Source: Brumimicrobium sp. (GTDB lineage Bacteria > Bacteroidota > Bacteroidia > Flavobacteriales_D > Crocinitomicaceae). From it: DNA of 64,000 nucleotides. The notes below the pieces were generated by a model. The model ran no database searches. It saw only the letters and a list, made by a program, of their open reading frames with translations, and was not told the DNA's origin. Both the position numbers and the translations under genes were made by a program. This document shows positions 28,244 to 37,609 of the stretch, piece after piece. Position 1 is the stretch's first letter. Every line of letters begins with the position of its first letter. The stretch covers positions 1,040,923 through 1,104,922 of the forward strand of contig JAMLGZ010000001.1 of the NCBI GenBank assembly GCA_023957385.1, given 5' to 3'.

Positions 28244-29821
28244 ATGGAACAATACAAAAACAACAAATGGGTTATCTCATATATTTTGCTACTTATATTT
28301 TGCTTTTGGCAAGCATCATCTCTCCTGAAAATTGAAAAAGGAGAGGCATTAATGTATTGGATTGCTTTTTCTTCCTTTGTGTTCTACCTATTATTGCTTC
28401 AGATTAATGTGAAGTTATATAAAGCATCTTTGATTTTTTCCTTTTTAATAATACTTATTATTTATCCGACTTTAGCCTTGTATGGAGCAGTCACTCAGTC
28501 TTTTATTGCAAGCTTGTTATATACAAATCAAGGAGAGGCTACTTCTTATCTGAATGCTATCCCATTATCTGTTTATCTAAATTTATTAGGGGTCTTACTC
28601 ATGGTTATTCTGCTTATTAAATTACCTTATAAAAGAGTGAGTTCCTCTTATTTTACTGTGGGGATAGCATTTTATTTGTTGTTCTTTCCAACTTTGCGCT
28701 TTATTCAGGAAGGTAAGAACGCAATTATCTTGAATAGATATAATCGCGTTTCAATAGTGAAAGTACCTATTCTTGTTGGGTATCTTAGTTATTTAGTGAA
28801 GAAAGATTTTGCGGAAATTGAGCGTGACTCTAAGTTGCCGGATAAATGGGAAATATTGAATAAAGATAGCCTTCTATTAAAGGATAATTTTATTATTGTG
28901 ATAGGGGAAAGCGTTCGCAAAGATTTCTTACAATCTTATGGCTTCCCTATAAACAATACGCCGTTTATGGATAGTTCTGCTAGAATACAATTCGATAATT
29001 ATCTTTCCGTTGGCTCTCATACGGTTCCTTCCTTGATGCGGACATTGGTGAATTCATCTGAGTTCCCTAAATTTTCATTGAGTGACAATATTGTAAAGCT
29101 ATCTAACAAGATGGGATTTGAGACTTATTGGGTAACCAATCAAGGGTTTATTGGATTTTATGACACGCCTATTTCTAAAATGGCTATGGCAAGTAAACAT
29201 ACGGATGTATTGAATGGAGGTGGTTATCAATTGTCGAAACGAATGGATGCTATGATGTTACCCATGATTGATTCTATTCTTGCACAGAAAACGGCTAAAC
29301 CGAAGATGGTGTTTATTAACATGATGGGTTCGCATCCGTTTATTAGTGATAGAACTGGAGGAGTGTATGACCAATTTATTTTGTCGGAAGATTTCTCTAA
29401 TTATGTGCAAAGTATCAAGATTTTAGATGACTTTATGTCTCATCTTTATACTTCGCTTCAACATACAGGGAAAAGTTTTCAATTAATTTATTTGAGTGAT
29501 CACGGACAATATATATTTCCAGATTATCACATTCGCCATGCGGAAGGGTATAAGCAATTGTATGATGTTCCTTTAATTGTTTGGGGAGATGATATTACTG
29601 ATGTCAAACGAATCAAGGCATATAGAAATGGTCGCGATTTCTTAAAGTTATTTAGCGAACTCACTAATTTAAAAACATCGAGTATCTCAGATGACTTTCA
29701 ATTTATTTCTGAAGAAAACAGGGATGAAAAGTCCTTTATGGTATTAGGAGCGAATTCAGAAATTATTGATTATCGAAAGCTAATTGATAATCCTATCCCA
29801 AAATTTCAAGTGAAGAAATAA
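28244..29821 (+). CDS. Phosphoethanolamine transferase-like membrane sulfatase-fold enzyme
   Basis: 525 residues from ATG 28244. Five membrane segments (to about residue 165) precede a periplasmic alkaline-phosphatase-fold domain. The nucleophile motif is in VIGESVRKDFLQSYG, and metal-binding parts are NMMGSHPF and LSDHG, as in EptA-type enzymes that add phosphoethanolamine to lipid A or other glycans. A TTG at 28196 and ATGs at 28217 and 28235 are in frame. A near-consensus -7 box (TATTTTCG, 28207-28214) lies inside the longest version, so a start after it is preferred. The exact start remains uncertain. The acceptor is unknown. Confidence 0.85.
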   Translation: MEQYKNNKWVISYILLLIFCFWQASSLLKIEKGEALMYWIAFSSFVFYLLLLQINVKLYKASLIFSFLIILIIYPTLALYGAVTQSFIASLLYTNQGEATSYLNAIPLSVYLNLLGVLLMVILLIKLPYKRVSSSYFTVGIAFYLLFFPTLRFIQEGKNAIILNRYNRVSIVKVPILVGYLSYLVKKDFAEIERDSKLPDKWEILNKDSLLLKDNFIIVIGESVRKDFLQSYGFPINNTPFMDSSARIQFDNYLSVGSHTVPSLMRTLVNSSEFPKFSLSDNIVKLSNKMGFETYWVTNQGFIGFYDTPISKMAMASKHTDVLNGGGYQLSKRMDAMMLPMIDSILAQKTAKPKMVFINMMGSHPFISDRTGGVYDQFILSEDFSNYVQSIKILDDFMSHLYTSLQHTGKSFQLIYLSDHGQYIFPDYHIRHAEGYKQLYDVPLIVWGDDITDVKRIKAYRNGRDFLKLFSELTNLKTSSISDDFQFISEENRDEKSFMVLGANSEIIDYRKLIDNPIPKFQVKK

Positions 29822-29822
29822 C

Positions 29823-30698
29823 TTATTTAAAAAATTGATTAATAAAAGTGACCAATTTTAAGGAGAAATCTTGATTATTGGTGCTATTCCAATTACCATG
29901 ACCTTCACCCGCATACATGGTTTTCTCATTGTAAACTCCCATTTGATCTAATTTATCATGTAAACGATTCATTTGGGAAGAAGGTATTAAAGGGTCACTA
30001 TCTCCATAAAAGGAAATAGTTGGAGGACAATTGCTATGAACATTGAAAGCAGGACTCACCTCTTGGTACAAGGCTGGATTGTCTTGAAAAGTGATGGGAC
30101 CCACTAAATTTGCTAAAAAATACTGAGTAACAGGGTTTGTTCCATCTACATAGGCTGGATCTGTAAAGTCAACTGGTCCAACAATATTACAGATAGCTTT
30201 TACTTCATGGAGTTCATCAGATTTATAACTATATAAAAGGGAGAGGTGTCCACCAGCGGAAGCTCCCATTAATAGGAATTGGTTGGAGACATTGAATTTA
30301 GCTTGTTTGACGAAGGTTAACGCTGCTTTAATATCATTTAATTGCATTGGATAGCCAGGTTTTTGAGGAGAACCCAATCGATAATTAATATTGATGATAG
30401 CATGATTTGGATAAACTAATTGCATATTGTTAAACATGTAAGAAAAATCTTGCTTATCTCCGGCATTCCAGCCTCCTCCATGAATTAAAACAAATACCTT
30501 GGTAGAATCCAAACTTCGACCAGCAGGAAGGTAAATATCCATTACTTGCTGATTATCTGAACCATATTTCACATTTTTGAGTGTGTATGCCTGATTAGTT
30601 TTGTATTCTTGTACAGTTTCTTTCTTTGGATTCACACATCCGGAAAGTATGAATAAAGTGACTATACACGAGAGTAAAATTAAGTTTATACTTTTCAT
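29823..30698 (-). CDS. Alpha/beta-hydrolase lipoprotein (esterase/lipase-like)
   Basis: 291 residues. A lipoprotein signal (CIVTLFILSGC) is followed by a carboxylesterase-type alpha/beta hydrolase. The oxyanion motif VLIHGGGWNAGD lies near residue 72, the nucleophile elbow GASAGGHLSLLYS near residue 145, DSDPLIP supplies the acid near residue 234, and GEGHGNWN supplies the histidine near residue 266. It probably hydrolyses esters at the outer membrane or cell surface. It stands downstream of the PDH genes but beyond a terminator. Confidence 0.9.
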   Translation of the reverse strand: MKSINLILLSCIVTLFILSGCVNPKKETVQEYKTNQAYTLKNVKYGSDNQQVMDIYLPAGRSLDSTKVFVLIHGGGWNAGDKQDFSYMFNNMQLVYPNHAIININYRLGSPQKPGYPMQLNDIKAALTFVKQAKFNVSNQFLLMGASAGGHLSLLYSYKSDELHEVKAICNIVGPVDFTDPAYVDGTNPVTQYFLANLVGPITFQDNPALYQEVSPAFNVHSNCPPTISFYGDSDPLIPSSQMNRLHDKLDQMGVYNEKTMYAGEGHGNWNSTNNQDFSLKLVTFINQFFK

Positions 30699-30712
30699 AA
30701 GTTCTATAATTT

Positions 30713-30765
30713 AAAAAACAAACTCTTTTCATAAACGAATAGAGTTTTATAATAGTTTGTTTTTT
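30713..30765 (-). terminator. Terminator after the PDH E1-alpha/E2 genes
   Basis: On the minus strand an AAACTCT / AGAGTTT hairpin is followed by GTTTTTT. It is enclosed by a longer AAAAAACAAACT / AGTTTGTTTTTT pairing. It lies directly after the E2 stop at 30784. Confidence 0.75.
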
Positions 30766-30783
30766 AGCAATATATTTTACCTA

Positions 30784-32073
30784 TTATACCATCATCATCA
30801 TAGGATTTTCCATGTATGATTTGAAGGTGTTTAAGAATTCTGCTCCCGTTGCTCCATCCACTACACGATGATCACATGATAAAGTTACCTTCATAACGTT
30901 TCCAGGAACAACCTGCCCATTTTTCACTACAGGAACTTGTTTGATTCCACCAATAGCTAAAATACAGCTATCGGGAGAGTTAATAATTGCTGTAAATTCT
31001 TCAATATTATACATTCCTAGGTTAGAGATTGTAAATGTATTCCCTTCCCAGTCTTGTGGTTGTAATTTTTTATCTTTTGCTTTGGCGGCAAATTCTTTTA
31101 CTTCACTTCCAATTTGCATAAGTCCTTTGGTATCTGCAAAACGTACCACAGGAACTAGGAGTCCTTCAGGAACAGCAACTGCAACTCCAATATGAATATG
31201 TTGATTTCGTCTTATTTTATCACCTAACCAAGCACTGTTTACAGCAGGATGTTTGCGTAAAGCTACAGCACATGCTTTAATTACTAGATCGTTGAAAGAA
31301 ATGCGCACGCCTTCATTTGAATTCACAGCTTTACGAGCTGCAATTGCATTATCCATGTCAATATCCATGGTTAAGTAGAAATGAGGGGCAGTGAATTTAC
31401 TTTCAGACAATCTCTTTGCAATGGTTTTGCGCATTTGAGAAACTGGTTCTTCTGTATATGCTTCTTTTTGTCCTCCCATGTTACTCATCACAGCTGTTCC
31501 AGCAGGGCGAACATAAGGAATATAGTTTTCAATATCTCTTCGTACAATTCTACCATTTTCACCAGTTCCGATAACCGTACTTAAATCAATCCCTTTTTCT
31601 TGAGCCATCTTTTTAGCTAGCGGAGAAATGAAGATACGACTTCCATCTGCAGCCAATATAATAGTTTCTTCAACATCAGAAGTATGATCTATTACTGGAG
31701 TGGATTCTGTTTTGGGAGTTTCTGGAATTGGTTTTACCTCGGCAGGCTTAACTTCTTCTATTGGCTCAGAGGCAGGTTTGCTAGCAGCTTTAGGTGCTGT
31801 TTTTTGTTCGGCAAGAATTTTAGAAATATCTTCTCCATCTTTACCTATCACAGCTAAAATTTCGTTTACAGGAGCAGTTCCTCCTTTTTCTACTCCGATA
31901 AATAGAAGTTTTCCGTCATAAAATGATTCAAACTCCATGGTAGCTTTATCTGTCTCAATTTCGGCAAGTAACTCGCCTGATTTTACACTATCACCAACTT
32001 TTTTATGCCATTCTGCCACAACTCCTTCAGTCATAGTATCAGAAAGTTTGGGCATTAAAATAACTTCAGCCAT
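30784..32073 (-). CDS. pdhC: Pyruvate dehydrogenase E2 (dihydrolipoamide acetyltransferase)
   Basis: 429 residues. One lipoyl domain at the start carries the lipoylated lysine in EIETDKATMEFES (about residue 43). A Pro/Ala/Glu-rich linker leads to a peripheral subunit-binding domain (SPLAKKMAQEKGID, GTGENGRIVRRDIE, about residues 150-185). The catalytic acyltransferase domain ends with the conserved CDHRVVDGATGAEFL motif. It follows E1-alpha by 14 bases. E1-beta and E3 are not in the window. Product: acetyl-CoA from pyruvate, in the cytoplasm. Confidence 0.95.
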   Translation of the reverse strand: MAEVILMPKLSDTMTEGVVAEWHKKVGDSVKSGELLAEIETDKATMEFESFYDGKLLFIGVEKGGTAPVNEILAVIGKDGEDISKILAEQKTAPKAASKPASEPIEEVKPAEVKPIPETPKTESTPVIDHTSDVEETIILAADGSRIFISPLAKKMAQEKGIDLSTVIGTGENGRIVRRDIENYIPYVRPAGTAVMSNMGGQKEAYTEEPVSQMRKTIAKRLSESKFTAPHFYLTMDIDMDNAIAARKAVNSNEGVRISFNDLVIKACAVALRKHPAVNSAWLGDKIRRNQHIHIGVAVAVPEGLLVPVVRFADTKGLMQIGSEVKEFAAKAKDKKLQPQDWEGNTFTISNLGMYNIEEFTAIINSPDSCILAIGGIKQVPVVKNGQVVPGNVMKVTLSCDHRVVDGATGAEFLNTFKSYMENPMMMMV

Positions 32074-32087
32074 TGTTTCTAAATTAT

Positions 32088-33140
32088 TTAGTATTCTTTA
32101 ATATATGGATAATCTTCTTGCATGTATACATCTATATAGAGTTCGCTAGGATCTGGTAGAGGAGATTCCTCAGCAAATTTGATAGCTTCTACAATTTCAT
32201 TGTCCACCCAAGCTTCATACGCTTCAATTTCTTTATCTGTCATCAAGGAATTTGTGCGAATTATATCTAATGTATAGTTTATAGGGTCTTTTGCTTGATA
32301 TTCTTGGACTTCCTCTTTGGTTCTATATTTTTGAGGGTCAGAAAGAGAGTGACCTTTATATCTATATGTTTTTATATTGAGAAGGGTAGGTCCATCACCT
32401 TTGCGTGCTCTTTCAGCAGCCATGGAAATTGCTTCATGTACTGTTTCCGGTTTCATTCCATCAACAGTAAAAGAGGGCATTTTGTATGAAGCGCCAATTA
32501 CGGACAAATCATCTACGTTAGTAGTTCTCTCTATAGAAGTACCCATGGCGTAATTATTATTCTCAATAATGAATATAGCAGGAATCTTCCAATTCATTGC
32601 CATATTAAATGTTTCGTGAAGTATCCCTTGACGTGCTGCTCCATCTCCAAAGTAAACCAAAGTTACATTGTCGTTCTTTTTATACTTATCTGCAAAAGCA
32701 ATTCCAGCTCCCATACCAATTTGTGCGCCTACAATTCCGTGCCCTCCCATGAAGTTTACTTCCTTGTCAAAAAAGTGCATAGAGCCACCTTTTCCTTTAA
32801 CGATACCTGTCTTTTTTCCGTATAATTCGGCCATAAGTGGACGAATATTTGTACCTAAAGATATAGGGTGACCATGTGTTCTATATGCCGAAATGTGTTT
32901 ATCTCCTTTTTTTGTTGCACTAGCTGCGCCAACCACAACAGCTTCTTGACCAATATATAAGTGGCAAAAACCTCCAAATTTTTGTTGAATATATAACTGA
33001 CCGACTTTCTCTTCAAACTTGCGAATTAAAAGCATGTCCTTATACCATTTGATATATGTCTCTTTTGAATATTTTAGCTTATTAGGTGTACTAGCTTTTT
33101 TGGTTGCTTTTTTAGGAGTGTTTGAAACCTTTGTTGCCAT
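32088..33140 (-). CDS. pdhA: Pyruvate dehydrogenase E1 component, alpha subunit
   Basis: 350 residues. A Lys/Thr-rich leader of about 25 residues (ATKVSNTPKKATKKASTP) precedes the E1-alpha fold. The thiamine diphosphate motif begins at GDGAARQG and ends with ENNNYAMGT (about residues 166-200). GGHGIVGAQIGMGAG and the phosphorylation-loop-like YRYKGHSLSDPQKYRT are also clear. It pairs with an E1-beta subunit encoded elsewhere and is followed by E2. An exact -7 element lies 26 bases upstream. Confidence 0.95.
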   Translation of the reverse strand: MATKVSNTPKKATKKASTPNKLKYSKETYIKWYKDMLLIRKFEEKVGQLYIQQKFGGFCHLYIGQEAVVVGAASATKKGDKHISAYRTHGHPISLGTNIRPLMAELYGKKTGIVKGKGGSMHFFDKEVNFMGGHGIVGAQIGMGAGIAFADKYKKNDNVTLVYFGDGAARQGILHETFNMAMNWKIPAIFIIENNNYAMGTSIERTTNVDDLSVIGASYKMPSFTVDGMKPETVHEAISMAAERARKGDGPTLLNIKTYRYKGHSLSDPQKYRTKEEVQEYQAKDPINYTLDIIRTNSLMTDKEIEAYEAWVDNEIVEAIKFAEESPLPDPSELYIDVYMQEDYPYIKEY

Positions 33141-33166
33141 AATTAAAAACTATTAATACAATCTTA

Positions 33167-33174
33167 CAAATATA
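33167..33174 (-). promoter_or_regulatory. Bacteroidota -7 element (TATATTTG) for pdhA-pdhC
   Basis: The minus strand reads TATATTTG, an exact consensus match, 26 bases before the pdhA ATG. Confidence 0.65.
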
Positions 33175-33247
33175 ACGCTTATCTTATTCTAAATACATTT
33201 AAAGAGGTAAATTTTAGGTAAAGTGTAGGGTGAGATGAAGAAAACAA

Positions 33248-33721
33248 TCACTTATTTCCAAAAATAAGAGGCAATAAATGATGAATTCCATCAAACAAAT
33301 AAAAACTTCCATCTTGATTTTCTAATAAAATTTCAAATGGTTCTCCTTGTACATCTGCATATTCTGCCATAACTTGGCGACAAGCGCCACACGGTGAAAA
33401 TATATCTTCTTTGCGCAATAGTTCTCCGCTACCTGATACAACTAATAATTTGATTTTATAGTGTAAGCTATGAGCTCCATAATTGTATAAAGCTACTCTT
33501 TCAGCACACATACTGGAAGGATATGCTTTGTTCTCTTGATTGTTGCCCGTAATTATTTCGTCATTTTCTAACAGTAAAGCAGCGCCTACTTTAAATTGAG
33601 AATAGGGAGCGTATGCTTCTGATTTAGCTTCGCGACAAGCGTTTACAGTTTTTTGATATGTAGTTGGAAGTGAATCAAAATTGGAGATGTGTTGATAGGA
33701 AAAGCTAAATTCTTTTTTCAT
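33248..33721 (-). CDS. cdd: Cytidine deaminase
   Basis: 157 residues. The zinc and catalytic motifs CAERVAL (with the proton-shuttling Glu) and PCGACRQVM are both present, and AYAPYSQFKVGAALL matches the start of the tetrameric enzyme family. It converts cytidine or deoxycytidine to uridine or deoxyuridine in pyrimidine salvage. It lies 6 bases after a small lipoprotein gene, so it is likely the last gene of a three-gene run from 34751. Confidence 0.95.
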   Translation of the reverse strand: MKKEFSFSYQHISNFDSLPTTYQKTVNACREAKSEAYAPYSQFKVGAALLLENDEIITGNNQENKAYPSSMCAERVALYNYGAHSLHYKIKLLVVSGSGELLRKEDIFSPCGACRQVMAEYADVQGEPFEILLENQDGSFYLFDGIHHLLPLIFGNK

Positions 33722-33727
33722 ATGATA

Positions 33728-34147
33728 TCATTTCTTTAATTCGAGATCTAATAAAATGCCTTCTTCCCAATCATAGCATGATTTATCACAATTCTTGTAT
33801 GCACCGTTACCTAATTCATCACTATCTATCACCATAATAGTATCTCCATTTACTACATATTTGGCAGTAGCCGTGTAGCGATTATCAATAGGCAATAAAT
33901 AAGTTTCTTCTGTATTATTTGTAAAAAATTTATCAATCTTTTCTCCTTTGTCATAATATCCTTTATACATGCGTATCTCAACAGGTTTATTTGATTTAGA
34001 GATCTTAAGCTTGACATATAAGTCATCTGGTCCTTCCGTATAACAGATTTTATTCTCGTCACAAATTTCCTTTTCTTTTTTCTTAAAGCAAGAACTCAGA
34101 GAAATGCAGATAATACAGATAAGTGATATATAATATAGTTTTTTCAT
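33728..34147 (-). CDS. Small lipoprotein of unknown function
   Basis: 139 residues with a lipoprotein signal (LICIICISLSSC, Cys about residue 20), then a strongly charged KKKEKE stretch and a beta-rich body with several cysteines (CDENKICY, NCDKSCYDW). No family recognised. It lies between a predicted exported protein and cdd in one close run. Confidence 0.65.
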   Translation of the reverse strand: MKKLYYISLICIICISLSSCFKKKEKEICDENKICYTEGPDDLYVKLKISKSNKPVEIRMYKGYYDKGEKIDKFFTNNTEETYLLPIDNRYTATAKYVVNGDTIMVIDSDELGNGAYKNCDKSCYDWEEGILLDLELKK

Positions 34148-34163
34148 ATCTTTTCCTTTTCGT

Positions 34164-34751
34164 TTATTCGTCTCTATTTTTACCTATGGCAAAATTTAGT
34201 TTGATTACAGCCATGTGTGGACTAGCACTTGGGATGGTGTTGAAGTACAAATATCCTGCATATATTCGGAATGCTTTTTTGAACTCAGCTTGAAATCCCC
34301 CACTTGGATGAATAATGAATTTTTGATTATGTGAATTGTAAAACCCTCGATAGCGTCCCCAAAAGAAGCTAAATTTTCCTAAAGCATACAGACCTAATTT
34401 ATTCCCGTCGCCAAATTCTAAGAAATTAAATCGCTTTTCTAAATCAATAGAAAATTGATAAACCTTTTCTTTTGTTTGGATGAATAATTTGTCAGATTCT
34501 TCAAATAATATAGTTTTCTGATATGGTCTAAAAGCCCCATTGAAAGTCACGGTAAAATCATAACCTAATTCATCATAGCCCACTCCGAAATCTAGGATAA
34601 AGTCTTTGTTATGAAAAAAAGTTGCCCCACTAAATCCAAATTTAGGTTGCCAATAGCTTGCTCCAAAAGGGTTTGTTAAAAAAGCTTGTGCTTTTCCTTG
34701 TTGTATTGGAAAAATAAGTAGAAATCCTAATATAAATAATAGTAGCCTCAT
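34164..34751 (-). CDS. Exported, probably outer-membrane protein of unknown function
   Basis: 195 residues. A signal peptide (LLLFILGFLLIFPIQQGKAQ) is followed by aromatic-rich alternating strands (YWQPKFGFSGATFF, DFGVGYDELGYDFTVTF, FSFFWGRYRGFY) that suggest a small beta-barrel. No family recognised. It is the first gene of the run that ends with cdd, with an exact -7 element upstream. Confidence 0.65.
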   Translation of the reverse strand: MRLLLFILGFLLIFPIQQGKAQAFLTNPFGASYWQPKFGFSGATFFHNKDFILDFGVGYDELGYDFTVTFNGAFRPYQKTILFEESDKLFIQTKEKVYQFSIDLEKRFNFLEFGDGNKLGLYALGKFSFFWGRYRGFYNSHNQKFIIHPSGGFQAEFKKAFRIYAGYLYFNTIPSASPHMAVIKLNFAIGKNRDE

Positions 34752-34774
34752 TATTTTATGAATAAAAAATAAAG

Positions 34775-34782
34775 CAAATATA
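34775..34782 (-). promoter_or_regulatory. Bacteroidota -7 element (TATATTTG) for the 34751-to-cdd run
   Basis: The minus strand reads TATATTTG, an exact match, 23 bases before the ATG at 34751. Confidence 0.6.
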
Positions 34783-34809
34783 TATAAAACCTATAAAAGA
34801 AGTATAAAG

Positions 34810-35439
34810 TTAATCTATGACATTGTAAACACTCATGATTTCATTCATGATTTGATCCACATCAATCTTTTGGTCGATGATTCTTCCTGTTTTCATGTCA
34901 AACACCCAACCGTGTACTTGCACTTCCTTTCTGGATATAGCAAGTTGTACACTTTTGGTCTTAATAACATTGATTACTTGTTCATATACATTCAATTCTA
35001 CCAGACGATCATAACGTTTTGCTTCATCCTTGATAGCGTTGAGTTCTGTCTTGTGTAAGCGATATACATCACGGATATTTCGCAACCAAGGGTTAAGCAA
35101 GCCATTATCTTTTGGCAGCATAGCAGCTTTGATGCCGCCACAGCCATAGTGGCCACACACTATAATGTGGGGAACTTTTAAATATTCAACAGCATAGTAA
35201 ATAACAGATAGTACATTGAGATCATTATTAGGAGCCATGTTGGATATATTGCGGTGAGAAAATACTTCGCCAGGACCAACACCCATCATAGCTTCGGCAG
35301 TTACTCTACTGTCGGAGCATCCTATAAAGAGAAAAGAAGGGGATTGACCTTCAGCCATTTGTTTGAAGAATTCCGAATCTTTTGTTAGTTTTTCATTTAC
35401 CCATTTCTCATTGTTTCTTAATACATCCGCTATTTCCAT
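34810..35439 (-). CDS. Beta-class carbonic anhydrase
   Basis: 209 residues. The zinc ligands are visible in GCSDSRVTAE (about residues 40-49) and in HYGCGGIKAA (about residues 97-106), with the HRNISN segment between them. It interconverts CO2 and bicarbonate in the cytoplasm, supplying bicarbonate for carboxylations. It is a single gene on the minus strand, divergent from the M43 protease gene. Confidence 0.95.
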   Translation of the reverse strand: MEIADVLRNNEKWVNEKLTKDSEFFKQMAEGQSPSFLFIGCSDSRVTAEAMMGVGPGEVFSHRNISNMAPNNDLNVLSVIYYAVEYLKVPHIIVCGHYGCGGIKAAMLPKDNGLLNPWLRNIRDVYRLHKTELNAIKDEAKRYDRLVELNVYEQVINVIKTKSVQLAISRKEVQVHGWVFDMKTGRIIDQKIDVDQIMNEIMSVYNVID

Positions 35440-35541
35440 ATCTTTATTTTTTTTAAAATTAGAAATTATTTCTCCTAATTCCTAAAAATGTGAATAAATA
35501 GAAGATAAAAGTTTATATCTTTATTCTCTAAATACATTCTT

Positions 35542-37608
35542 ATGAAATTACGTTTTTTTCTATTCATATCATTCTTAATTCATTATTCCATTGTATATGT
35601 TCAGAATATGGACTTTTCCTGTGGAGCAGATGAAGTTAATACACATATTTTTTCAGAACACCCTGAATTACAGTCAGGATACCTGAGAGCTAAGCAACAA
35701 TTAGATGCTTTTACAAAAGAATATGTACAAAATTATGTATTTGACAAGAGCGGGGCTACTTATATTATTCCAGTAGTTTTTCATGTAATCCATGATTATG
35801 GTGCTGGAAATATTTCAGATGAACAAATTTACGATGCAGTTAAACAAGTGAACATTCAGTTGCGCAAACTCAATGCCGACACCACAGAAATAGTTAATGA
35901 TTTTAAGCATCTGGCGGCTGATGTAGAAGTTGAAATTCGTTTGGCAAAAATTGATCCAGATGGAAATTGCACCAATGGAATCACACGAACCTATTCTCCT
36001 TTGACAAACACGGGAGGTCATGTAGTGAAGTCCCTTGTCCACTGGCCACCTGAAAAGTACCTTAATATTTATGTATGTAATAATGTTGGACCAAATTTAG
36101 CGGGACATGCTTTGATGCCCGCTGTTGCCGATACTATTCCCGAATGGGACGGCATTGTTATGCAACACAGTTATATCGGTTCTATTGGAACTTCAGATCC
36201 TTTTAAGCAGACCGTCTTAACACACGAAATTGGTCATTACCTGAATTTATATCATATCTGGGGTGGAAATAATGTGCCTGAATTCTATTATTTACCTGTA
36301 GGGAATGCTGGAAACTGTGCCTATGATGATGAGGTGAGTGATACGCCCAATACAATAGGTTGGAGTAGTTGTAATCTGAGTTCTGTTTCTTGTGGTTCTT
36401 TAGATATGGTTCAAAATTATATGGATTATTCATATTGCCATCGTTTATTTACGGAAGGGCAAAAATTACGTATTCATGCTGCGTTAAATTCTTCTGTTGC
36501 TAATAGAAATAATCTATGGACCAATGCTAATTTAATCTCAACAGGGGTAATAGATGCGGATAATCTTTGTCACTGTGTATTTGATGCAAACAAGAAAGTG
36601 ATTTGTGTTGGGGAATCGGTAACCTTTACGGATTTGTCTTATCACGGAATTACGGCAAGAGAATGGACTTTCCAAGGAGGAAACATAACTTCTTCTACGG
36701 ATTCAACTGTTACGATTGTGTATAGTCAACCGGGTGTTTATGATGTGTCTCTAAAAGTTTATCAGGGAACAGAAACATTAACAGAAACAAAAACTGATTT
36801 TATACAGGTATTGGATAAGCTTCCTACATCTAATAAATTAATTGAGAATTTTGAAAGCGAAACAAATTTTGCAAATCGTTGGTGCATTCCAGAGAATGAG
36901 TTATTTGCATTTCAACGTACGCCATATGGTAAAGACAGTGATTATTCTCTATATGTAGATAATTTCAATGGTGTTCCCAATAGTGTTTATTCCATCGTGA
37001 GTAAACCATTTGATGTTTCTATGTACACAAAATATGTTGTTTCTTTTGATTATGCGTATGCCAAGTCTGGGGGAGGAAATGGTGAAAAACTTTATTTCCA
37101 AGTGAGTGAAGATTGCGGTGAGACTTGGGTGAATAAAAATGTCTTTGTTCTTTCAAATACTTGTTTGGGGGATGTAGAAACAGAATTCTTTCCCACTCAG
37201 GATGAATGGGAGCATGCCGAAAAACTAGTTGTAGTTGGAACAAATAAATCCAATCATGAAATGATACGTTTTCAATTTGGAAGTAAAAATGGAAATAATT
37301 TTTACATGGATAATATCAATATATACAACGAGGCAGAAATGGGGCTAGCACAAGAAAATAGTTCACATAATTTATTTGTATATCCTAATCCGGCATCTAC
37401 ACAGTTTGTACTAGAGTTGGGTGAAGGTTTATTGCTCGGAGAAGTTGAGCTATATGCTATTGATGGCCAGTTGATGTCTGTCACTCACGTTCAGAATCAG
37501 TCTGCTGCTAATATTGATGTTTCAATGTATGCAAATGGTACTTATTTTGTCCGATATGTATCTACAAACCAGGAACCTTTAGTACGTCGTATTATTGTTG
37601 CAAAATAG
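35542..37608 (+). CDS. Secreted M43 (pappalysin-like) metalloprotease with T9SS sorting domain
   Basis: 688 residues. A signal peptide opens the protein. The catalytic domain carries HEIGHYLNLYHIW (first His about residue 228), matching HExxHxxxxxH, plus a downstream Met-turn-like NYMDYSYCHRLFT. A PKD-like domain follows (SYHGITAREWTF, PGVYDVSLKVY, about residues 370-425), then a jelly-roll-like region to about 600. The C terminus is a type A T9SS sorting domain beginning LFVYPNPASTQFVLEL and ending in basic residues. Expected to be secreted or surface-bound and to degrade proteins. It is tail-to-tail with lnt with 1 base between. Confidence 0.93.
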   Translation: MKLRFFLFISFLIHYSIVYVQNMDFSCGADEVNTHIFSEHPELQSGYLRAKQQLDAFTKEYVQNYVFDKSGATYIIPVVFHVIHDYGAGNISDEQIYDAVKQVNIQLRKLNADTTEIVNDFKHLAADVEVEIRLAKIDPDGNCTNGITRTYSPLTNTGGHVVKSLVHWPPEKYLNIYVCNNVGPNLAGHALMPAVADTIPEWDGIVMQHSYIGSIGTSDPFKQTVLTHEIGHYLNLYHIWGGNNVPEFYYLPVGNAGNCAYDDEVSDTPNTIGWSSCNLSSVSCGSLDMVQNYMDYSYCHRLFTEGQKLRIHAALNSSVANRNNLWTNANLISTGVIDADNLCHCVFDANKKVICVGESVTFTDLSYHGITAREWTFQGGNITSSTDSTVTIVYSQPGVYDVSLKVYQGTETLTETKTDFIQVLDKLPTSNKLIENFESETNFANRWCIPENELFAFQRTPYGKDSDYSLYVDNFNGVPNSVYSIVSKPFDVSMYTKYVVSFDYAYAKSGGGNGEKLYFQVSEDCGETWVNKNVFVLSNTCLGDVETEFFPTQDEWEHAEKLVVVGTNKSNHEMIRFQFGSKNGNNFYMDNINIYNEAEMGLAQENSSHNLFVYPNPASTQFVLELGEGLLLGEVELYAIDGQLMSVTHVQNQSAANIDVSMYANGTYFVRYVSTNQEPLVRRIIVAK

Positions 37609-37609
37609 T